Shown here: piece after piece, positions 24,941-33,016 of the stretch
How positions within the stretch are numbered: the first letter of the stretch is position 1
Layout: each line of letters starts with the position of its first letter
Assembly: GCA_024400495.1 (NCBI GenBank)
Contig: JAKSMR010000026.1
Coordinates: forward strand, 1-35,051
Length of the DNA stretch: 35,051 bases
Direction of reading: 5' to 3'
Origin: Bacteroidales bacterium
Lineage (GTDB): Bacteria > Bacteroidota > Bacteroidia > Bacteroidales > P3
The notes under the pieces: generated by a model
Seen by the model: the letters and a program-made list of their open reading frames with translations, nothing else
Told to the model about the DNA's origin: nothing
Databases searched by the model: none
Position numbers and translations under genes: made by a program

Positions 24941-24968
24941 TTTATTAATTCATAGAACCCACCTTTAG
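24941..24968 (-). repeat. 28-bp repeat at the end of an RHS tip, copy 1
   Basis: On the plus strand TTTATTAATTCATAGAACCC then ACCTTTAG, identical to 25876-25903. It covers the last codons of the RHS pseudogene. It directly abuts the MITE-like element. Confidence 0.85.
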
Positions 24969-25548
24969 TACCTTGTTTAAAGAATATTCTTTCGATAATA
25001 GATTGATAAGAGCCTTTGAATGAACGGACAAGACCTCGATTTCATTTGATGTATGAGGATTATTAGAGAAGACTATGGAGTCGAAAACATTATAGGCTAA
25101 TGTCAGAAATGGGTAATCCTTATCAATAAAATCGAAGTTTTCCTTACTCCGGGTATCTTTCCCATCTTTGCCGTTGATGATAAATACATCGTTTCCTTTG
25201 GCTAGAATGGGTTTGTCAATCACCCATTTTTTATCCGTTGCATTGTATTTGATGTTTATGGTGTCTCTCCCATCCGGATCCACCAACTTCACTGGGTTAT
25301 TCACTATATTGTATTTTATCCAGCGGTGTTCATCGCCTCCCGTTGGTCGGGTCCAAGCACAATAAGCATATGGTGAGATGCTTGGATACTTATCCATCAT
25401 CGGATCCACGCTCAGCCAGCCCGTCAGCAGCTTGCTGTCGTATTACTTCGTCCCCATAGTAATGGTAGCCGCTCTCGTAGCCCTTCTGTTTGGCGTTGAA
25501 AGGTGTTTGGGGAAACAAAGGACTTTTGTATGTAGTAGAGGGTGTCAT
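24945..25548 (-). pseudogene. RHS-core toxin tip, frameshifted
   Basis: A TATATTTG box (25569-25576) and ATG at 25548 open a frame coding MTPSTTYKSPLFPQTPFNAK then KGYESGYHYYG, the usual RHS-core start. Near 25452 an extra base shifts the frame, and the consensus TACTAC has become TAATAC, which would be a stop in the original frame. Downstream, from 25409, the core resumes (DPMMDKYPSISPYAYCAW) but about 17 foreign residues are inserted before NNPVKLVDPDG. The C-terminal 100 residues are an unrecognised domain. No immunity gene follows. This is the decayed member of the RHS tip family. Confidence 0.8.
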
Positions 25549-25875
25549 GGGTTGGTATTACGACTTTGCAAATATACGGGGAAGATGGTTCTTCGGGGGG
25601 GGGGATGTGAATATTTGTTAAGGATTACAAAAAAAACGCAACAAGATAAAAAATCAATTCCATATCCATTGACGAGAACAGTCGCTGATTCTGCGGCGTT
25701 TTCCACCTCTTTCCGCTTTAGGTGGGTTCTATAAATTAGCTTTTGATGATTTCGGGACTATCGCGCAGCAGATTTCTTTCTAGGGCTGCAGGGCTGTAGC
25801 GAGCTACTGCCCAAAGGCTTAGGGAGAAAGATGCAAGTGAGAGTCCGAAAGCACAAGAGATAATCATTTTCAAGA
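25549..25875. other. Gap without intact gene, holding an inverted repeat copy
   Basis: This stretch holds the -7 box of the RHS pseudogene, a G-run of nine near 25600, and at 25717-25738 the sequence TTTAGGTGGGTTCTATAAATTA. That is an inverted, slightly altered copy of the 28-bp repeat found at 24941 and 25876. No credible coding sequence was seen. Confidence 0.6.
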
Positions 25876-25903
25876 TTTATTAATTCATAGAACCCACCTT
25901 TAG
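25876..25903 (-). repeat. 28-bp repeat at the end of an immunity gene, copy 2
   Basis: Identical over 28 bases to 24941-24968. It begins at the stop codon of the immunity candidate at 25900-26544, so both copies sit at the 3' end of an RHS-associated gene. Confidence 0.85.
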
Positions 25904-26544
25904 AAATAATTTAGCAGATTAAATCCTCTATGATACTGTTTGAAAGACAATCTGTCCAATTTTTTTTCAAGCCGTATTTTCTTTTTGTTTTTGTATGGAA
26001 TATGATAATACCATCCTCCTAAAGAATAATCCATGAATGAGACTTTATAACAATCGTCAATTGCGGCTATTGCCCAGTAGCTTTTTAATAACAATATTTT
26101 GTCGTTATTGAGATACAAATCATTCAGATTTCGTTTCCGAACATCAAACAACACGGCTGTAAGTCCTTCTTCTTTTTTCTGTTCATACGATATTCTTATG
26201 GGTTGGAATGCAATATAAACACTCACCTTTGATGAATCTTTGATTTCGGATATCATTCTCTCAAATATGGATTTTTCAACAACGATTCTTCCGTAGGAAT
26301 AAATAAAAGGTATTGTAACTGTCTTACCGTGTTCGCCACAATAGGATAAATTTCCTTGTGCTACTGGTATGATGCTTCCGTTATAAAGAACTTCCTTTTT
26401 AATCAGAATATTTTCCGTATTCCGCAATGATGAAAAGGTGTTTTTGATAGTATCATACCAATTCATTAAATCAGGATGCTGCCCATATGCATTTGTCAAT
26501 GACATTGACATGAACAATAGCATTAATATAAATAATCTCCTCAT
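25900..26544 (-). CDS. Putative immunity protein for a JAB-like RHS toxin, exported
   Basis: A 214-residue AT-rich gene with a signal peptide (about 1-21, ending TNAYGQ). Its start codon overlaps the stop region of the RHS tip by 4 bases, a tight coupling typical of toxin-immunity pairs. It shares a spaced pattern with the 27683-28336 product: NGSI near residue 55, a YGRIVVEKSIFERMISEIKD segment against LHGIIRVSEKDFDEIIKLPD, then a strand SSKVSVYIAF against TTLVEVAICL. Both partner toxins look like JAB-type peptidases, so this may be one immunity family. The signal peptide suggests protection in the periplasm. Function is inferred from position. Confidence 0.65.
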   Translation of the reverse strand: MRRLFILMLLFMSMSLTNAYGQHPDLMNWYDTIKNTFSSLRNTENILIKKEVLYNGSIIPVAQGNLSYCGEHGKTVTIPFIYSYGRIVVEKSIFERMISEIKDSSKVSVYIAFQPIRISYEQKKEEGLTAVLFDVRKRNLNDLYLNNDKILLLKSYWAIAAIDDCYKVSFMDYSLGGWYYHIPYKNKKKIRLEKKLDRLSFKQYHRGFNLLNYF

Positions 26545-27440
26545 AGTCTATTTGCTATTTGCTCAAAGTGATCAATCATCGCATCTTGTCTGTTGTTGAC
26601 GATTTTTCCTATTGAGTGCATGCTCATTGTGGTTGTTAGACTTGATGCAGAATCGAAGAATGCGGCACCTATGTTGTCCGTAGAATAGGGGTAGATGCCT
26701 CTTTCTGTTGGTGTTGACGTATAACCGACGATTATATTCATATTACATAAACCAAATAAAGCCTTATCGTCATCCGAAGGCGTAGCGGGATAATATCCAT
26801 TCTGCTTTACTGCAATGAACGGATGGGAGTGTATTGATGTAATGTCTAATAACTGTTGCTCTTCCGTCAGCGTCGGAAAGTCACAATAGGGATTTCCATC
26901 CGCACCAGTGTATCCGGTATTTCCCTGGATGCTAAATCGCTCTGCGATTACGGCTGTTGACTCTTCTTTGCCACCTCCATTATTTTTAGTTCGATTGAAA
27001 ACACCCACCGTTGCCGAAAGTGTTTCATATGTTGTTGAAACCAATGGCATCACTTTGCTTTGATCGACATAACCATTGGGATCCTTTTTCAAAGATGTTT
27101 TATCTCCCATAATATGAACCTTATTGTCAAAGTGTCCATCCCACCCCAGATAATTGCCGGTAAGACTATAGTAGTCTCCAATTTCATTCCCATCCGGGTC
27201 CACCAGCTTCACCGGATTCCACACACAATAGTTGTAAGGACTCAACGAAGGATACTTATCCATCATCGGATCCACACTCAGCCACCCCGTCAGCGCCTCG
27301 CAGTCGTAATACCTTGCACCGAAGTAGTGGTAGCCACTCTCGGAATCCTTCTCTTTGCCGGTGAAAGGGTGTTGGAAAATAACACCTCTAGAAGTGGTAA
27401 CCACCCAGGTTTGTATATGTGTTGGTACTGCTTGATTCAT
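26541..27440 (-). CDS. RHS-core toxin tip with JAB-like metallopeptidase domain
   Basis: A 299-residue protein with no signal peptide or YD repeats. Residues 26-84 are the RHS-associated core (FTGKEKDSESGYHYFGARYY, then LSVDPMMDKYPSLSPYNYC and VKLVDPDG). Residues 85-113 are a linker shared with two other tips (GDYYSLTGNYLGWDGHFDNK). The C-terminal part has JAB/MPN features: KEES at 158-161 before a beta strand, IHSHP with His204 and His206, and PSDDDK at 221-226. This matches the Glu, HxH and SxxD zinc-binding pattern of JAB proteases, and JAB-like toxin domains are known in RHS proteins. The immunity candidate overlaps its 3' end. A weak TAACTTTT box (27445-27452) precedes the start by 4 bases. 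Confidence 0.78.
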   Translation of the reverse strand: MNQAVPTHIQTWVVTTSRGVIFQHPFTGKEKDSESGYHYFGARYYDCEALTGWLSVDPMMDKYPSLSPYNYCVWNPVKLVDPDGNEIGDYYSLTGNYLGWDGHFDNKVHIMGDKTSLKKDPNGYVDQSKVMPLVSTTYETLSATVGVFNRTKNNGGGKEESTAVIAERFSIQGNTGYTGADGNPYCDFPTLTEEQQLLDITSIHSHPFIAVKQNGYYPATPSDDDKALFGLCNMNIIVGYTSTPTERGIYPYSTDNIGAAFFDSASSLTTTMSMHSIGKIVNNRQDAMIDHFEQIANRL

Positions 27441-27682
27441 GATAAAAAGTTACTATTCTGATGTGATCAACATTGTGCTAAACTATTGTCGCAATATTTT
27501 CCTATCCGATTGTACGATGGCGAATACGATTCTCTATCGGAGGTCCTTCGGTGTAGGTTCGATGCACCCTTCTTATAATCATCTTTATTCATTTGTCTAT
27601 TCCGTTTTCCCGGCAAACCCCACGGCAGAGAATCAGCCTCTTGCAGGGGGATTGTTTATTTAATGGATGAAATGGATTTTTG

Positions 27683-28336
27683 TCACCATAGTTTTCTTCC
27701 CCAAATATTGGGCCAAACCGATATCTTGTAGATTTTCTTCTCCTTCCTGTCCAGCCGTCTTTTTTGGAAATTTGACATCTGTCTTTGGCCGACAGAATAA
27801 TATGATATTTGATCCCCCCAACTACAGAGTCGTATCTTAAAATGTTTTTTTCCAAGAGAGGTTATCTTAAAATGGAAACCTGGCGACATCCTACTTCGCG
27901 TTGGAGTCAGATGTCTTACGTCAGTGGTACCTTTTACCATGACCATATCCCATGTACTACCCCAATTCCCATAAACTGGAGTCATCAAACAAATGGCAAC
28001 CTCAACAAGAGTCGTGTCGGGGAGTTTTATTATTTCATCAAAATCTTTTTCAGAGACGCGAATAATACCATGCAAATATTGAAAAGGACATTTTTTATCA
28101 ACCCCTTTACCATTGACATATCTGATGTATCCATAAGTGTCGTCTCTGGGATGGACAATACCATTAACCTCAATAATAGAACTTAATACAATCTGGTCGG
28201 CACGAGCCTCTATATAATCTGTTACGACTTGATAAGCATCCCATCCCGGCCTTGGATCTTCTAATACAGACAAATCTTGAGAAAAGCAAGGTTGAAAAAA
28301 TATCATCAATAATGATATCAATAAACTACGTTTCAT
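27683..28336 (-). CDS. Putative immunity protein for the second JAB-like RHS toxin, exported
   Basis: A 217-residue protein with a signal peptide (MKRSLLISLLMIFFQPCFSQ). It starts 2 bases after the RHS tip stop at 28339, in the order toxin then immunity. Its middle resembles the 25900-26544 product (IIRVSEKDFDEIIKLPD, TTLVEVAICLMTPVYGNWGS), and its C-terminus is Lys/Arg-rich. No named family is recognised. The gap 27441-27682 beyond it holds only the weak promoter of the next tip. Confidence 0.65.
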   Translation of the reverse strand: MKRSLLISLLMIFFQPCFSQDLSVLEDPRPGWDAYQVVTDYIEARADQIVLSSIIEVNGIVHPRDDTYGYIRYVNGKGVDKKCPFQYLHGIIRVSEKDFDEIIKLPDTTLVEVAICLMTPVYGNWGSTWDMVMVKGTTDVRHLTPTRSRMSPGFHFKITSLGKKHFKIRLCSWGDQISYYSVGQRQMSNFQKRRLDRKEKKIYKISVWPNIWGRKLW

Positions 28337-28338
28337 TT

Positions 28339-29316
28339 TTATTTACGTTTTTGTGTTGTATTATTTGAGGCTTTATTGATTTCCTTCTGTATTCTAATGG
28401 TTTGTTGTCCAATGATTTTTTTTGCAGTCGACTTGGGCAGCGAATGTATTGGACGCTCGGTCTCTGAGGCATTTCTGTAGAAGCACAATCCCGGAGCCCC
28501 GCCTACTCCTATGGGCCCGACAATAACATTTTGAACGAAATCCCCAAAATGATCTGCATCTCCACTATTGTCGGCATGATGACCGGACATCTGCGTTGCA
28601 TCATTATATTTATTATGAGAATGTATAGAGACTGGATCTGACATCCAGTCGGGAACCTCGGGTAAATCCGCAGATTGGGGCTCTCCTGTTTTGGACCGAA
28701 CACTCAATCCGATCTCAAAATCAACAACCGAACACTCTTCTTTGGTTTGATTGCTGTTTGTCTCTGCACGTTCTAATACGTTGCATGCCTCTCGAAGAAC
28801 TCCGTATGATGTTCTCAATATCGGCTTAGATTGTAAATCACTGACAGATGTTGTTTGTCTATTTTTATCGTTGTTTTTTATTCTATTTACATCCGCTTTA
28901 TTTCCTACAATGTAAACTTGATTATCATTATTGCCATCCCAACCCAAATAGTTGCCTTTAGTACCATAATAATCCCCAAACATCCTCCCATCCGGGTCCA
29001 CCAACTTTGCTGGATTCCAAGCGCAATAGGCATACGGCGATATGGATGGGTACCTATCTGCCATCGGATCAACGCTCAGCCACCCCGTCAGCACCTCGCT
29101 GTCATAGAACCTTGCTCCAAAGTAGTGGTAGCCGCTCTCGGAATCCTTCTCTTTGCCGGTGAAAGTGAAGCTGCAAGAATCTGCCGAACTTATTGACGTT
29201 GAGATACTACACACAAAGTCGCCAGATGTCTTTTTTGATAAAAATGCATCAAAAAAGACTCTTCCACGATTCATGTTTCTATGTCGGTGACCCGAGCAAA
29301 AACCTTGGCATATCAT
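28339..29316 (-). CDS. RHS-core toxin tip with JAB-like domain, leaderless start
   Basis: A 325-residue protein. After a 51-residue variable start come the RHS core (FTGKEKDSESGYHYFGARFY, LSVDPMADRYPSISPYAYC, AKLVDPDG), the GDYYGTKGNYLGWDGNNDNQ linker and a second JAB-like domain. Its features are KEE at 192-194 before a strand, IHSHN with His232 and His234, and NSGDADHF at 250-257. Spacing resembles the neighbouring JAB-like tip, although sequence identity outside the linker is low. The N-terminus has three cysteines and histidines but no signal peptide. The start codon is only 4 bases from a TAATTTTG box. Confidence 0.77.
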   Translation of the reverse strand: MICQGFCSGHRHRNMNRGRVFFDAFLSKKTSGDFVCSISTSISSADSCSFTFTGKEKDSESGYHYFGARFYDSEVLTGWLSVDPMADRYPSISPYAYCAWNPAKLVDPDGRMFGDYYGTKGNYLGWDGNNDNQVYIVGNKADVNRIKNNDKNRQTTSVSDLQSKPILRTSYGVLREACNVLERAETNSNQTKEECSVVDFEIGLSVRSKTGEPQSADLPEVPDWMSDPVSIHSHNKYNDATQMSGHHADNSGDADHFGDFVQNVIVGPIGVGGAPGLCFYRNASETERPIHSLPKSTAKKIIGQQTIRIQKEINKASNNTTQKRK

Positions 29317-29328
29317 AGTGCAAAATTA
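29314..29328 (-). promoter_or_regulatory. Promoter-start fusion: TAATTTTG directly before ATG
   Basis: On the minus strand TAATTTTGCACTATG joins the -7 box to the start codon. With the usual distance from this box to the transcription start, the message would begin at or within a few bases of the ATG. The same arrangement, TACTTTTGCACCATG, occurs at 34796-34810. Confidence 0.7.
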
Positions 29329-29539
29329 CATATTTTTTCTCCATTTACTGAGAAAATGTATCATTGCATAAGGAAATATCAAATAATCAAAGTTGTAAAA
29401 TATTGAATTTATGAAGATTAAAATAGAATCAAACTTCAACTTCAATGTATCATCCTTGTGTTATATGCCCAATGGAGAGCTTAGAATAACCCTGTCCAAC
29501 GAGACGGATTTTCCAAATTCGCACTATGAATGCGCTGCG

Positions 29540-29567
29540 GGTGACCTCTGAGTATTAGAAAAATGAA
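29540..29567 (+). repeat. GGTNACCTCTAA repeat copy at the edge of the fragment array
   Basis: GGTGACCTCTGA followed by GTATTAGAAAAATGA, close to the copy at 24619 (GGTGACCTCTAA then AAATTAGAAAAAATGA). It marks the left edge of the array of gene fragments. Confidence 0.65.
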
Positions 29568-29763
29568 GGGCAGCCACATCGCCGTGAGCTGCTCGCAATG
29601 CCTAGGCCGCTTCTGGTGGCGCTTCGTCAACGAAAACATGCCTTTCGCAACGTCTCCGACCTCAACAAGGAGCTGCAGCTCGCCAAAAAGGCCGTCGCCA
29701 AACACCGCAAGGACAACTGCCTTGTAGAGAAGAGCAAACCACAACAAGTCTTTCAACGTTAGT
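29562..29763 (+). pseudogene. Degenerate array unit A (C-terminal fragment)
   Basis: Contains the conserved stretch coding KELQLAKKAVAKHRKDNCLV followed by EK. Compared with unit B one base is missing near 29675, which breaks the frame between the ATG at 29562 and this motif. Only the 3' part of the unit is present. Confidence 0.55.
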
Positions 29764-29783
29764 CGACTAAGGTACACAAAATG

Positions 29784-29927
29784 GCGACAGCGACAATGCG
29801 ACAATGAAAAAAAACGCATCAACAACCCCCATATATTATATATAATTAATTAATTATTAATAAGATATATAATCCAAAGGTGCTAGTTGTACCCCTCAAA
29901 AACTCATTGTCGCATTGTCGCTGTCGC
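29784..29927. repeat. Large inverted repeat A (24-bp perfect arms)
   Basis: The left arm 29784-29807 reads GCGACAGCGACAATGCGACA then ATGA, and 29904-29927 is its exact reverse complement. Between them are 96 very AT-rich bases containing repeated TTAATTAA-like motifs. Confidence 0.9.
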
Positions 29928-29939
29928 AAAACAAACGAC

Positions 29940-30442
29940 TATCCATTCTTTAAAAGGCAATAAACCAACGAAATACGATATCACGAAACCTCACTCACCT
30001 AAGATGCCTGTCCGCGGAAGGGGCACAAAATGCATCAAAATCCTCCTCTCACAGGCCCCAAAAGAGATGAATCAGCCCATCGCACCCATGCTTTTTTCCA
30101 TTTTGGATGCACATTTGAAAGAAACCGAGTTTCTCTATCCCGACCAAAGTTGGAAGGAACCGTGCGGAATGATGGCCAACCTCGTTGCAGAAAACAACGG
30201 GAACGGAGGATAATCGTCAGACTGCAAAAAAAGCCCTCTGTGGCGGCTTTCGGTCGCTTGGGCGCAGAGTTGGCCACCGTACGGCCGATTGCGCAGCAGA
30301 GAGGGGATATGCCGCCCTCTCTCGGCGCCTCCTCAACGATAACATGTCTCCCGTAAGCTTCACCAGCCTCTCCCAGGAACTGCAGCTCGCCAAAAAGGCC
30401 GTCGCCAGACATAAGAAGACTTTTGGCCTTGTAGAGAAATAA
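29940..30442 (+). pseudogene. Degenerate array unit B
   Basis: Begins with codons for KYDITKPHSPKMPVRGRGTK, continues with PMLFSILDAHLKETEF and MANLVAENNGNGG, then meets a stop and shifts frame. It ends in another frame with SQELQLAKKAVARHKKTFGL then VEK. From memory, the opening resembles the N-terminal part of a Bacteroidales helicase/primase-like (DUF3987/VirE-type) protein, but this could not be checked. It looks like an internally deleted, frameshifted copy. Confidence 0.55.
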
Positions 30443-30459
30443 CTCTAGCAGCCTTAATC

Positions 30460-30608
30460 TGTGACAGTGTGACAGTGTGACAGTCAAAAAATGGATACCC
30501 CACATCTCTTTATAGATTACTTAACTATTTAATATATAGATAGATATAAAGAAATAAGAAAGATAGGGGTATCGCAAAAAAGCACTGTCACACTGTCACA
30601 CTGTCACA
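30460..30608. repeat. Large inverted repeat B (25-bp perfect arms)
   Basis: The left arm 30460-30484 consists of three GTGACAGT-like units, and 30584-30608 is its exact reverse complement. The 99-base interior is AT-rich. Arm sequence differs from repeats A and C, but layout and spacing are the same. Confidence 0.9.
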
Positions 30609-30619
30609 AAACCTCATCT

Positions 30620-31129
30620 ATCTTTTTTCTAAAAAGCAATAAACCAATGAAATACGATACCACGAAATCTCACTCACCTAAGATGCCTGTCCTCGGAAAG
30701 GGGACCAAAAGCTCCTGTTTTCCCCCTTCCCAAGTCCCCCAAAGAGACGAAAACGATCCTTTTCTCTTGCTTTTTTCTCTTTTTGGCGCACTTTTGGTCG
30801 GAACGGAATCTCCACAGTCTGGCAAAGAATGAAAGGAAACTCGGGAATCGATGGCCAACCTGGTTGCAGAAAGTGGCAGGAACGGAGGGAAATCGTCAGA
30901 CTGCGAGGAAGCCCCTTGCGGCGACTTTCGGCCGCACGAGTGCACAGAAGGCTGCCGGCCGGCCGTTTGCGCGGCAGAGAAGGGTTTTGGCGCCTACAGG
31001 AGACCCTTCGTCAACGGCAACAGACCTCCTGCTCTTGCCACGGACTTCTCCAAGGGGATACCGTTCGCCTCCAAGGCCGCCGAAAAGCACGACAAGGACA
31101 ACTGCCTTGTAGAGAAGGATGGGGCCTGA
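30620..31129 (+). pseudogene. Degenerate array unit C
   Basis: Begins with codons for MKYDTTKSHSPKMPVLGKGT, runs into a stop at about 30830, and continues in another frame with MANLVAESGRNGGKSSDCEE, ending KHDKDNCLVEKDGA. It aligns with unit B across its length at the nucleotide level with several indels. The conserved C-terminal DNCLVEK stays in frame with a stop in units A, B and C. Confidence 0.55.
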
Positions 31130-31138
31130 GCGGGTGGT

Positions 31139-31285
31139 GTTAATGTTAAAGTTGTTAAAGATAAAAAATGGATATACAACACTTCCTTATATAATATTTA
31201 ACTAATTAATATATAGACAGTTATATGGAATAACAGCAAAAAGACATACCCTCGAAAAAAAAACTTTAACAACTTTAACTTTAAC
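31139..31285. repeat. Large inverted repeat C (22-bp arms, one mismatch)
   Basis: GTTAATGTTAAAGTTGTTAA then AG (31139-31160) pairs with CTTTAACAACTTTAACTTTA then AC (31264-31285), 21 of 22. The interior is 103 AT-rich bases. Confidence 0.88.
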
Positions 31286-31299
31286 AAACGGACAGGACC

Positions 31300-31560
31300 T
31301 CTCTCTCTAAAGAGCAGTATTACAACAGAATACAACGTCTGCAATTCCTCGTCTCCCTTAGATGCCGGACCTCAAAAGGATACAGAACACCTAAAATGTC
31401 CCTCTCAAAGTCCTCAAAAGAGACGAAAACAATCCCTTTCTCTTGCTTTTTTCCCTTTTTGGCGCACTTCGGGTCAGAACAAAATCTCCGCAGTTGTGCC
31501 CCAAAATGGAGGGAACAGGTGAGGCTTGGGCCGATCGGGAGGAGGGAAATGGAGGGAACA
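31300..31560 (+). pseudogene. Degenerate array unit D (5' part only)
   Basis: Aligns with the first part of unit C (AAAGAGACGAAAAC, then CCTTTTTGGCGCACTT) but lacks the HSPKMPV codons in clean form and the whole C-terminal segment. It ends in unrelated sequence near 31560. Confidence 0.45.
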
Positions 31561-31727
31561 AGGTTAAATCGCGCGACCTCTGGAAAGTCTTCTGTTGGGG
31601 ATTGCAACCGTGGGAATATGGGATTGTCCCCATCCGGTTCCGTCATTCATGCGGGGGAGAGCCTATTGGGCGTCCGGACAAGAGGCAGTATGCCCTCATG
31701 CAGAGAGGGGGCAGCGTCTGGAATAGT

Positions 31728-31790
31728 AGGCACCAGATAGGCGCCAGATAGAGGCTGTCCCGACGCTAGGCAGAGGCTACCCCCTGGCAG
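31728..31790. repeat. Degenerate units related to the 22-bp repeat
   Basis: On the minus strand TCTATCTGGCGCCTATCTGG then TGCCTA matches units 5-6 of the tandem repeat at 16744-16787. It lies about 15 kb away, at the right edge of the fragment array. Confidence 0.5.
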
Positions 31791-31992
31791 GAAGCTCATT
31801 TCATCAGAAAAAGGCGTCGTAAGCCTTCCGAATGCAGGGGTCCTCGCATGGCGGACATCGGATAGAGACCACTTGGAAACGGGAGTTAAAACCAGTCTTA
31901 ATATTCGTTGCACCAGAAACTTATGCGGTTCGCGCCGGGAGGTTTCCGTGGGACAGAGACACAAATAATCGTCCGATATGGAAAAATATTTG

Positions 31993-32000
31993 TATATTTG
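31993..32000 (+). promoter_or_regulatory. -7 box (TATATTTG) for the third intact RHS tip
   Basis: A perfect TAnnTTTG box. It lies inside the longest possible reading frame (starting 31978), so the true start is probably the ATG at 32023 or 32041. Confidence 0.6.
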
Positions 32001-32040
32001 CATCAGAAATAAAGACCGGAAGATGCAAGAACGGAGCCAT

Positions 32041-33009
32041 ATGCCAGACACAAAGAACGCAAAGCGCCGACAGGGTATGCAAGAGCCGTTCCGCTGCACT
32101 CGTTCTCCCAAAGGGGCAGACCATCCCCTCCCGGCACACAGCCGGTTTGTCGGAACATATCTTTACCACCATGACCGATCTTTCACCGGCAAAGAGAAGG
32201 ATTCCGAGAGTGGCTATCATTACTTCGGTGCGAGGTACTACGACAGCGAGGCGCTGACGGGGTGGCTGAGTGTGGATCCGATGATAGATAAGTACCCATC
32301 GATAAGTTCGTACAGCTATTGCGCTTGGAATCCGATTAAGCTGGTGGATACAGACGGGAGGGAGTTTGGGGATTATTATGACAAAAATGGTTATTACCTG
32401 GGGACAGATGGGATTGATGATGGAAAGATTTATAAGTTGAAGAATAAATACCGAGCAAGGCTTGAGAACAAGTCAGTAAACTGGGGAGGGCTTTTAGATA
32501 AAAAGCATTCTGATGTACTAAAACAACACTCCACGTGTCGCAAAAATAATAACCAATTGTCTAGTTCGCCGATTGGGGGAGGACTTTCAATTGATATTTC
32601 TTTATGTATTGGTGTTGGTGGGAGCATGGAATTTGGTATCATAGGAGATCAGCAAGGAAATGTAAAACCATTTATGTCTTGGTCAAATGCTCCATCGGTG
32701 GGATGTGAAGCATCAATAGGTATCAATGTATTCGCAATTATCCCGACAAATGGAAGAGAACTATCATTAAAAGACTATTCTGGAAACGGATATGGTCTTG
32801 CTGGTAATCTTGATATATTTAGTATGGCGATAGGTGGTGATCGCTATTGGGGGGCAATTAATGAAAACTATAATGAGTCATTTGTTACAACAAAGTTGGG
32901 AGTTGGGGTTGGTATTGGAGGGGCCTTGTCTCAGTCTACAACAAAAATTTTTGAATGGGAACCCGTATTAAATGGGATTACCAGATCTGGCCAAACATAT
33001 TGGAAATAA
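32041..33009 (+). CDS. RHS-core toxin tip with unrecognised Gly-rich C-terminal domain
   Basis: With the ATG at 32041 this is 322 residues (344 codons, stop included, if read from 31978, but that start precedes the promoter box). After a basic leader comes the RHS core (FTGKEKDSESGYHYFGARYY, LSVDPMIDKYPSISSYSYC, IKLVDTDG) and the linker GDYYDKNGYYLGTDGIDDGK. The last 150 residues form a Gly/Ser/Ile-rich beta domain (LSIDISLCIGVGGSMEFGII, TKLGVGVGIGGALSQ) with alternating hydrophobic residues, which might be membrane-active. The C-terminal half is markedly more AT-rich than the core. A small membrane protein follows after 7 bases. The toxin family is not recognised. Confidence 0.68.
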   Translation: MPDTKNAKRRQGMQEPFRCTRSPKGADHPLPAHSRFVGTYLYHHDRSFTGKEKDSESGYHYFGARYYDSEALTGWLSVDPMIDKYPSISSYSYCAWNPIKLVDTDGREFGDYYDKNGYYLGTDGIDDGKIYKLKNKYRARLENKSVNWGGLLDKKHSDVLKQHSTCRKNNNQLSSSPIGGGLSIDISLCIGVGGSMEFGIIGDQQGNVKPFMSWSNAPSVGCEASIGINVFAIIPTNGRELSLKDYSGNGYGLAGNLDIFSMAIGGDRYWGAINENYNESFVTTKLGVGVGIGGALSQSTTKIFEWEPVLNGITRSGQTYWK

Positions 33010-33016
33010 AAAAGAT

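Larger units (their letters stand above)
29317..31977. other. 2.7-kb region between divergent RHS groups without intact genes
   Basis: It contains a GGTNACCTCTAA copy, four degenerate gene-fragment units (about 677-bp period), three large inverted repeats and a degenerate 22-bp-type repeat. Open frames here are short, change frame between units, and do not agree with one another over their length, so none is called as a gene. Confidence 0.7.

Noticed and set aside
29887-30213. 108-codon frame in array unit B as a real gene
   Set aside because: Its start lies inside the AT-rich inverted-repeat interior, and homologous units break the frame at different points, so it is treated as a gene fragment.
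31320-31646. Minus-strand 108-codon frame in array unit D
   Set aside because: Related minus-strand frames in unit C do not keep the same start, stop or frame, so conservation reflects the plus-strand fragment duplication.
31978-32040. Upstream start (ATG at 31978) for the third intact RHS tip
   Set aside because: A perfect TATATTTG -7 box lies inside this stretch at 31993-32000, so transcription should begin after it; a start at 32023 or 32041 is more plausible.
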